Below are positions 31,581 through 36,656 of a stretch of 36,656 nucleotides of DNA, in pieces (positions within the stretch are counted from its first letter, which is position 1; each line of letters opens with the position of its first letter). A program made the translations under genes and the position numbers. Source of the DNA: CAZRDB01 sp964598695 (lineage in GTDB: Bacteria; Armatimonadota; Zipacnadia; UBA1398); the NCBI GenBank assembly GCA_964598695.1, contig CAZRDB010000025.1, forward strand, positions 1-36,656. Reading direction: 5' to 3'. The notes below the pieces were generated by a model, which was not told the DNA's origin, did not search any database, and was given only the letters and a program-made list of their open reading frames with translations.

Positions 31581-33149
31581 ATGCGGCACTACGGATGGGG
31601 TGTCACGCTGACGATCGGGCTCCTCGCGCTCGTGGCCGGTTGCGGCGGGAACGGCAGTCCACCGGACCCTGGGGCGACCGTGGCCTACGAGGCCGGCAAC
31701 GTCCGCATCGAGGGCTCGTCCGGCCTCCAGCAGGTCGAGATCCGGTCTCCGACCATGTCGCCGGTGTTGTTCACGGGCTACTACGGCGCGCAGATCACGC
31801 GCCTGTCGCAGATGGGCTTCGAGCGACTGGCCTTCTCGGCGCTGCGCGACGACACGGCCCTGTACGACGTCTGCCTCATCAACGAGGACGCGACCGGCTA
31901 TGCGCGTCTGACCACGTGGCCCTACCTCGAGTCCAATCCCGACTACTCGCCCAATGGCTTGAAGATCGCGTTCGACGTGAACGTCGCGGGCAACAACGAG
32001 GTCTACAGCATGGATGCCGATGGGACCGACATCGTGCGCCTCACCTCCATGCCGAACTACGACGGTCAGCCGGCGTGGTCGCCCGACGGAACCAAGATCG
32101 CCTTCGTGAGCGCGCGGACGGGCGACGCCGACATCTGGGTGATGAACGCCGACGGCTCGGGGCAGACCAACCTGACTGCCCTGGCCGCCTCCCATCAGCA
32201 GGCGCCGAGTTGGTCGCCCGACGGCCGGCGGATCGCCCACATGAGCAGCGCCGCCGGCAACGACGACATCTGGGTGATGAACGCCGACGGGTCGTATCCG
32301 ACGGCCCTGACCGACGATGTCGCGACCGACCAGTCGCCCGTGTGGTCGCCGGACGGGCGCACGATCGCGTTCTCCACGAACCGCTCCGGCGGGGTCTACC
32401 ACATCTACACGATGAACGCCGACGGCAGCAACGAACTCGTTCGATCCGCCGGCACCGAGAACGACTGCTCCCCGAGCTACTCGCCGGACGGCTCCCGCCT
32501 GGCCTACATCCGCGGCAGCGACCTCGTGACGCAGTCGGTGACCGCCACCGAGCCGCGCGCCGTGTGCGTCGGGGTGGGGGTCGCCGCCGGACCCGTCTGG
32601 TGCCCCGCCGTCGGCAACGTCCGGGCCCTGATCGGTCCCGTCCACTCCGATGGCGGCTCGGAACCGCCCTTCGGCTCCGCACGCCCCCTGGCGATCCTCG
32701 GCCTCTCCGCCAACGGCCTCGTCGAGGCCGCGACGGTCGATGTGCTGGCGACGCTGTGGTCGAGTGCCTCGATGGAGGGGCTCGAGAGCACGGGGGCCGC
32801 GCTCGCCGGCGTGCGGATCGAGGCCACGCAGATCGACGCGGTTCGCGAGGACCGGGGCCGCGGGGTCCCGCCGCGCGTCTGGAGCACCCCGAGCCCGACC
32901 GGGACGCGTCTGGCGACCGTCTTCTTCAACGTCGGGTCGGGTCGGATCACCACGGTGCTGGCTTCCTCCTCGACCGCGATCACGGCCGCCTCGCGCGCGG
33001 TGGCCTCGCGGCCCGACGGCTCCCTGGTCGTCACCGGCCCCTTCGACGGCGTGTGGGGCGAGGACCCGGGCCGGAACCTGGCGCCCGAAGGCGCCGCGCG
33101 CGTGGCTCTCGACGCCGACACCGGCGCCGTACTCGGGATCGAGCGGTGA
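31581..33149 (+). CDS. TolB-like six-bladed beta-propeller lipoprotein, array copy 2
   Basis: This 522-residue protein starts at the ATG at 31581. A GTG at 31572 is part of the ribosome site GGAAGGTGG and is rejected, because only the ATG gives the shared spacing and Cys21 (LVAGC). The propeller blades are easy to count here: repeats end at YSPNG, WSPDG, WSPDG, WSPDG, YSPDG and WCPAVG, the last degenerate, giving six as in TolB. The C-terminal domain (from about residue 346) keeps IDAVREDRGRGVPPRVWSTP. Blade 2 is almost identical in protein sequence to copy 3. Without a Pal partner or tol genes nearby, a true TolB role is unlikely. Confidence 0.88.
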   Translation: MRHYGWGVTLTIGLLALVAGCGGNGSPPDPGATVAYEAGNVRIEGSSGLQQVEIRSPTMSPVLFTGYYGAQITRLSQMGFERLAFSALRDDTALYDVCLINEDATGYARLTTWPYLESNPDYSPNGLKIAFDVNVAGNNEVYSMDADGTDIVRLTSMPNYDGQPAWSPDGTKIAFVSARTGDADIWVMNADGSGQTNLTALAASHQQAPSWSPDGRRIAHMSSAAGNDDIWVMNADGSYPTALTDDVATDQSPVWSPDGRTIAFSTNRSGGVYHIYTMNADGSNELVRSAGTENDCSPSYSPDGSRLAYIRGSDLVTQSVTATEPRAVCVGVGVAAGPVWCPAVGNVRALIGPVHSDGGSEPPFGSARPLAILGLSANGLVEAATVDVLATLWSSASMEGLESTGAALAGVRIEATQIDAVREDRGRGVPPRVWSTPSPTGTRLATVFFNVGSGRITTVLASSSTAITAASRAVASRPDGSLVVTGPFDGVWGEDPGRNLAPEGAARVALDADTGAVLGIER

Positions 33150-33155
33150 TCGCAT

Positions 33156-33174
33156 CGCGCGGCCGGGCCGCGCG
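33156..33174. repeat. GC-rich perfect inverted repeat in array spacer 2-3
   Basis: CGCGCGGCC (33156-33164), G, GGCCGCGCG (33166-33174) forms an 8-bp stem with a 3-base loop. It lies 12 bases before the GGAGG of copy 3 and does not overlap it. No T-run follows. It differs from the ribosome-site pairing seen in the other three spacers. Confidence 0.45.
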
Positions 33175-33198
33175 GCAACGTGACCGGAGGTGGACGCT

Positions 33199-34767
33199 GT
33201 GTTGCGGCATGGACTGGCACTCGTCGCGCTGCTCGCACTGATGGGTCTGGTGGCCGGCTGCGGAGGAGAGGGAACTGCCCCCGCGCCGACCGGGACGGTG
33301 CGGTACGAGGCCGGTCCCGTCCAGATCGAGGGCTCGTCGGGGCTTCAGATGGTGCAGATCAGCTCCGGGAACTACGCGCCGGTGCTGTTCACCGGCTACT
33401 ACGGCGCCCAGATCACCAAGCTGACCCAGGTCGGGTTCAACCGGCTCGCGTTCTCCTCCGTGCGTGCAGGTACGGCCGGTTTCGACGTCTGCACGATCGC
33501 CGACGACGGCACGGGCTTCGCGCGGCTCACGACGTGGGCGCACTCCGAGCTCAGCCCCGACTACTCGCCCAACGGCGCGAAGATCGCGTTCGATGTCAAC
33601 GTCGCGGGCAACAACGAGATCTACAGCATGGACGCTGACGGCACCGACATCGTCCGGCTGACCTCCATGCCCAACTACGACGGCCAGGCCTCCTGGTCGC
33701 CGGACGGGACCAAGATCGTCTTCACCAGCGGGCGGAGCGGCGACGCCGACATCTGGGTGATGAACGCCGACGGGACCGGGCAGACGGCCCTCTACACCGC
33801 CCCCGGCAGCAACCAGCAGCAGCCGGCGTGGTCGCCCGACGGCCGCCGAATCGCCTTCGTGACGGGCGCGCCCGGCAATGACGACATCTGCGCGATGAAC
33901 GCCGACGGCAGCTACCCGATGATGCTGACCACGGACGCGGGAGTCGACAGCGCCCCGGCTTGGTCGCCGGACGGCAAGCTGATCGCCTTCACCTCCACCC
34001 GTGTCGGGGGAATCCCCCATGTCTACACGATGAACGCCGACGGGAGCGACCAAACGGCCCGCAGTTCGGGCGCCAGCGGCGACGCGGTCCCGTGCTTCTC
34101 CCCCGATGGGACCCGCCTGGCATACCAGCGCGGCGCGGACATCGTGGTGCAGCCGGTGGGGGCGACCGAGCCGCGCAACATCACCCTCATGAACGGGGTC
34201 AGCGCGACCCCTGTCTGGGTCCCGTCGGCCGGCGTCGTCCGCTCCCTGATCGGCGGGGTTCACTCCGACGGCGGCTCGGAGCCGCCGTTCGGCACGGCCC
34301 GCCCCCTTGTCATCCTGGGACTCACCAGCGACGGCCTTGTCGAGGCGGCGACCGTCGACGTCCTCACCACCATGTGGTCGAACGTCTCCATGCAGGGCCT
34401 CGCGAACACCGGCATCGTGCTGACCGGCGTCGTCATCGAGGCGCCCCAGATCGATGCCGTCCGCGAGGACCGCGGGCGCGGCATCGCGCCGCGCGTCTGG
34501 AGCACGCCCAGCCCGACCGGCACCCGCCTGGCGACCGTCATCTTCAACGCCCAGACGGGGCGGATCTCGACCGTGCTCGCCTCCTCGACCGCGACCATCA
34601 CGGCCGCCGCGCGCGCCGCGACCCGCACCGAGGAGGGCTCGCTCGTTCTGGAGGGTCCGTTCGACGCCGCGTGGGGCGAGGACCCGGACCGCAACCTGGC
34701 GCCCGTGGGCGCCGCGCGCGTGGTGCTCGACGCCGAGACCGGCCGGATCCTCGAGATCCAGCAGTAG
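33199..34767 (+). CDS. TolB-like six-bladed beta-propeller lipoprotein, array copy 3
   Basis: This 522-residue protein is the same length as copy 2. The start is GTG 33199, aligned with the ATG of the sister copies behind GGAGGTGGACGC. The in-frame GTG at 33190 lies within the ribosome site. The lipobox is LVAGC with Cys21. The N-terminal segment reads VQIEGSSGLQMVQI and FTGYYGAQIT, the six blades run from about 78 to 345, and the C-terminal domain ends ILEIQQ. Compared with copy 2 over one 90-base stretch of blade 2, nine of ten base differences are silent. The blade-6 WCP motif of copies 1 and 2 is WVP here. Confidence 0.88.
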   Translation: MLRHGLALVALLALMGLVAGCGGEGTAPAPTGTVRYEAGPVQIEGSSGLQMVQISSGNYAPVLFTGYYGAQITKLTQVGFNRLAFSSVRAGTAGFDVCTIADDGTGFARLTTWAHSELSPDYSPNGAKIAFDVNVAGNNEIYSMDADGTDIVRLTSMPNYDGQASWSPDGTKIVFTSGRSGDADIWVMNADGTGQTALYTAPGSNQQQPAWSPDGRRIAFVTGAPGNDDICAMNADGSYPMMLTTDAGVDSAPAWSPDGKLIAFTSTRVGGIPHVYTMNADGSDQTARSSGASGDAVPCFSPDGTRLAYQRGADIVVQPVGATEPRNITLMNGVSATPVWVPSAGVVRSLIGGVHSDGGSEPPFGTARPLVILGLTSDGLVEAATVDVLTTMWSNVSMQGLANTGIVLTGVVIEAPQIDAVREDRGRGIAPRVWSTPSPTGTRLATVIFNAQTGRISTVLASSTATITAAARAATRTEEGSLVLEGPFDAAWGEDPDRNLAPVGAARVVLDAETGRILEIQQ

Positions 34768-34783
34768 ATCACGACGCCGCAGC

Positions 34784-34809
34784 CCTCCGCGCGTAGAGAA
34801 CGGCGGAGG
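34784..34809 (+). promoter_or_regulatory. Hairpin covering the ribosome site of array copy 4
   Basis: CCTCCGC (34784-34790) and GCGGAGG (34803-34809) are exact complements separated by 12 bases. The 3' arm is the Shine-Dalgarno sequence of copy 4, 8 bases before the ATG at 34818. Confidence 0.45.
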
Positions 34810-34817
34810 TGGAAGCG

Positions 34818-36401
34818 ATGCAGCGGCATGGGCTCGCCCTTGTCTCTGGGCTCGTTGCGGCCTGCGTGCTTGCGGGCTGTGGTGGGGGTGGCACGCCCGC
34901 CACGGGCGGCAGTGTGCGCTACGACCTCGGCACGGTGCGGATCGAGGGCGCCTCGGGCCTGACGCGGGCGACGATCCCCTCGCCTGCGGCCGCGAGCGCA
35001 GTCTTCGCGGGCTACTACGGCGCGCGGATCACGGGGCTCTCGGAGAACGGGTTCGGCCGACTCGTGTTCGCGAGCACGCGCCCCGGCACCGCGGCGCGCG
35101 ACATCTGCGCGATCAACGTGGACGGCACGCAGTACCAGCGGCTCACGACCTGGCCCTACGTCGAGGACACGCCCGCCTACTCGGCAGACGGCACCAAGGT
35201 CGCTTTCGAGTGCGATGTGAGCGCCAACTACGAGATCTACTCGATGAACGCGAACGGCACGGGGATCGTGCGCCTGACCAACGATCCCCACGACGATGGG
35301 CAGCCGGCCTGGTCTCCCGATGGCACGAGGATCGCCTTCGTGCGCCAGAACGTGAGCGACCTCGACATCTGGGTCATGAACGCCGACGGTTCGGGCGCGG
35401 CGGACCTGACCAGCCGACCCACCTCGCTGGAGACGAACCCGGCGTGGTCGCCCGACGGCCGCAAGATCGCCTTCGCCTCCATGCGCGCGGGCAACTGGGA
35501 CGTCTACGTGATGGACGTCGACGGCACCTCGCAGATGGCGCTCACGAGCGACACGAGCATCGACGACTCGCCCGACTGGTCGCCGGACGGCGCCAGGATC
35601 GCCTTCGTGAGCGACCGTGTCGGCGACATCCGACGCGTGTGGACCATGGACGCGGATGGCGGCTCGCAGACGCAGCTCACGACGGGTCTGGAGGGAGACA
35701 ACAACCCCGCCTGGTCGCCTGACGGACGACGGGTCGCGTTCGTGCGCTGCAGCGGTTCGGAGCACGACGTCTTCACGATCGACCGGGACGGCAGCCACGA
35801 GACCAACGTCACGCGGGAGCCGGACGGCCTGGATCTGTGCCCCGACTGGCTTCCGTCCATGACGCTGCTGCGGTCGCTGATCGGCGCCGCGGGCTCGGAT
35901 GGCGGAGCGAACCCGCCCTTCGGGACCGCGCGTCCTGCGGCCGTAGTGGCGGTGGGGCCGCGCGGCCTGCTCGGGGCGATCACGGTCGAGGTCCTGCCGG
36001 CCGACTGGGGCTCCGTCACGATGGAGGGTCTCTCCGACACGGGCGCCTTCCTCGCCGGGGTGCGGTTCGAGGCGAACCGGATCGATGGAGTCCGGGAGGA
36101 CCTCGGCCGCGGGGTCCGCCCGCTCGTCTGGAGCACCCCGAGCGCGCTCGGCGTGAGATCGGTGCTCGTACTGCTCGACGCGCTGACGGGACGCGTCTCG
36201 TCGGTGCTTGCGTCCTCCTCGAGCGCGACGGCTGCCGCCGTCCGCTCCCCCGCTGTCGGCTCCGGCGGCGGGAGTCTTGTCGTGGAAGGGCCGTTCGACG
36301 CTGTGTGGGGGACGGACCCGCAGGAGAACCTCGCGCCTGTGGGCGCCGCGCGCGTGGTGCTCGACGCCGAGACTGGCCAGATCCTCGAGATCCAGCAGTA
36401 G
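34818..36401 (+). CDS. TolB-like six-bladed beta-propeller lipoprotein, array copy 4
   Basis: This 527-residue protein starts at the ATG at 34818 and has lipobox VLAGC with Cys21. It is the most divergent complete copy inside the propeller: FAGYYGARIT replaces FTGYYGAQIT, and blade 2 reads VSANYEIYSMNANGTGIVRL. The C-terminal domain retains RIDGVREDLGRGVRPLVWSTPS, so the Arg-Glu-Asp core and WSTPS are the most constrained parts of the family. The gene ends ILEIQQ like copy 3, and the following spacer is also shared with copy 3, pointing to a common duplication event for this end of the array. Confidence 0.88.
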   Translation: MQRHGLALVSGLVAACVLAGCGGGGTPATGGSVRYDLGTVRIEGASGLTRATIPSPAAASAVFAGYYGARITGLSENGFGRLVFASTRPGTAARDICAINVDGTQYQRLTTWPYVEDTPAYSADGTKVAFECDVSANYEIYSMNANGTGIVRLTNDPHDDGQPAWSPDGTRIAFVRQNVSDLDIWVMNADGSGAADLTSRPTSLETNPAWSPDGRKIAFASMRAGNWDVYVMDVDGTSQMALTSDTSIDDSPDWSPDGARIAFVSDRVGDIRRVWTMDADGGSQTQLTTGLEGDNNPAWSPDGRRVAFVRCSGSEHDVFTIDRDGSHETNVTREPDGLDLCPDWLPSMTLLRSLIGAAGSDGGANPPFGTARPAAVVAVGPRGLLGAITVEVLPADWGSVTMEGLSDTGAFLAGVRFEANRIDGVREDLGRGVRPLVWSTPSALGVRSVLVLLDALTGRVSSVLASSSSATAAAVRSPAVGSGGGSLVVEGPFDAVWGTDPQENLAPVGAARVVLDAETGQILEIQQ

Positions 36402-36416
36402 ATCGCGACGCCGTAG

Positions 36417-36443
36417 CCTCCCGCGCGCGCTGAGCGGCGGAGG
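36417..36443 (+). promoter_or_regulatory. Hairpin covering the ribosome site of array copy 5
   Basis: CCTCC (36417-36421) pairs with GGAGG (36439-36443), and CGC (36422-36424) pairs with GCG (36434-36436), leaving a two-base bulge. The GGAGG is the Shine-Dalgarno site of copy 5. Confidence 0.35.
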
Positions 36444-36451
36444 TGGACGCG

Positions 36452-36656
36452 ATGCAATGGTGTCACCTGGCCCTCCTGTCGGGGCTTGCGGCCGCGTGCG
36501 TGCTTGCGGGCTGCGGCGGGGGCGGTACGGCGCCCGGCACGGGCGACAGCGTGAGCTACAACTTCGGCACGGTGCAGATCGAGGCCGCCTCCGGCCTCCG
36601 TCAGGTGCAGATCGACTCCCCCGATGCGTCGCCCGTGCTCTTCACCGGCTACTACG
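36452..36656 (+). CDS. TolB-like propeller lipoprotein, array copy 5 (cut by window edge)
   Basis: The first 68 codons are present. GGCGGAGGTGG precedes the ATG. The lipobox VLAGC again puts Cys at residue 21, followed by a Gly-rich linker and the conserved segment VQIEAASGLRQVQI and PVLFTGYY, where the window ends. The signal peptide is closest to that of copy 4, consistent with neighbouring duplicates. The rest of the protein lies outside the window. Confidence 0.85.
   Translation, partial: MQWCHLALLSGLAAACVLAGCGGGGTAPGTGDSVSYNFGTVQIEAASGLRQVQIDSPDASPVLFTGYY

Larger units (their letters stand above)
29968..36656 (+). repeat. Tandem array of at least five paralogous propeller-lipoprotein genes
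   Basis: Five homologous genes lie head to tail. Start-to-start distances are 1613, 1618, 1619 and 1634 bases, with spacers of about 47-50 bases. The spacers after copies 3 and 4 are both 50 bases and clearly homologous, so the duplicated unit includes gene plus spacer. The array runs off the right edge, so the copy number is unknown. Confidence 0.93.

Noticed and set aside
30678..33155. Long - strand frames across the propeller array, with repeated HVDVVDAR-like protein
   Set aside because: These mirror the repeated blades of the + strand genes. The repetition comes from the coding strand, and no ribosome site or signal peptide supports them.
33156..33174. Intrinsic terminator between array copies 2 and 3
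   Set aside because: The stem is strong but no T-run follows and the ribosome site of copy 3 comes 12 bases later. I list it only as an inverted repeat.
29968..36656. CRISPR or satellite DNA as the explanation for the repeats
   Set aside because: The repeat unit is a whole gene of about 1.6 kb with intact frames and mostly silent differences, not short identical repeats with unique spacers.
29968..36656. True TolB of a Tol-Pal system
   Set aside because: TolB is periplasmic and soluble with a distinct N-terminal domain, and is encoded with tolQRA and pal. These proteins are lipid-anchored, multi-copy and carry a different C-terminal domain.

Overview
This window is chromosomal DNA from a very GC-rich bacterium. 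It is bacterial because it carries rpmI and rplT (bL35, bL20), rsgA, lipoprotein signal peptides and Shine-Dalgarno-led genes. Nothing fixes the phylum. The mix of secreted glycan proteins (GH78, DUF4091, DUF1080), a G5-domain membrane protein, an EgsA-type dehydrogenase and TolB-like lipoproteins would suit Armatimonadota or a neighbouring environmental phylum (Planctomycetota, Hydrogenedentota, Chloroflexota). That placement is inference only. Strong G/C bias at third codon positions opens very long antisense reading frames, which I treat as shadows. I see no insertion sequence, prophage, CRISPR array, tRNA or rRNA.

Layout. 1-4191 (+): the tail of an unknown gene, a membrane-anchored LysM/G5-like protein, then a tight set of a Gfo/Idh/MocA oxidoreductase, a DegT/DnrJ/EryC1 sugar aminotransferase and a small HExxH protein; this looks like amino-sugar synthesis. 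4160-7075 (-): a 971-residue membrane protein with two von Willebrand A domains. 7317-13117: a secreted protein of unknown function, a glycerol-1-phosphate dehydrogenase homologue (egsA/araM), rsgA behind a near-consensus promoter, a DinB-family protein, a secreted alpha/beta hydrolase (-) and a small lipoprotein. 13246-15604: a secreted DUF1080 protein with an inserted binding module and a six-TM voltage-gated K+ channel. 15845-17773: rpmI, rplT, a TrmH-family rRNA methyltransferase and pyroglutamyl peptidase. 17853-20988: an ErcA-like iron alcohol dehydrogenase overlapping a soluble PAS-PAS hybrid histidine kinase. 21049-25210: a GNAT acetyltransferase, endonuclease IV and a DNRLRE-DUF4091 secreted protein, each overlapping or nearly touching the next. 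25214-26908 (-): a secreted Asp-box propeller. 27120-29843: a secreted GH78 alpha-L-rhamnosidase.

The most unusual part is the right end. From 29968 to beyond the window edge run at least five tandem paralogous lipoprotein genes (four complete, one cut), at a start-to-start spacing of 1613, 1618, 1619 and 1634 bases. Each has a lipoprotein signal with the lipid-anchor Cys at residue 21, a short conserved N-terminal segment, a six-bladed TolB-like (PD40) beta-propeller and a C-terminal domain of about 170 residues that I do not recognise. Synonymous substitutions dominate between copies where I counted them, so the array looks old and maintained. In three of its four spacers the ribosome-binding site can pair with an upstream complement, with one apparently compensatory change.

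A similar but stronger hairpin covers the ribosome-binding site of the ErcA-like gene, and a perfect 14-bp inverted repeat lies just inside the TrmH gene after rplT. RNA-level control is therefore a recurring theme here.
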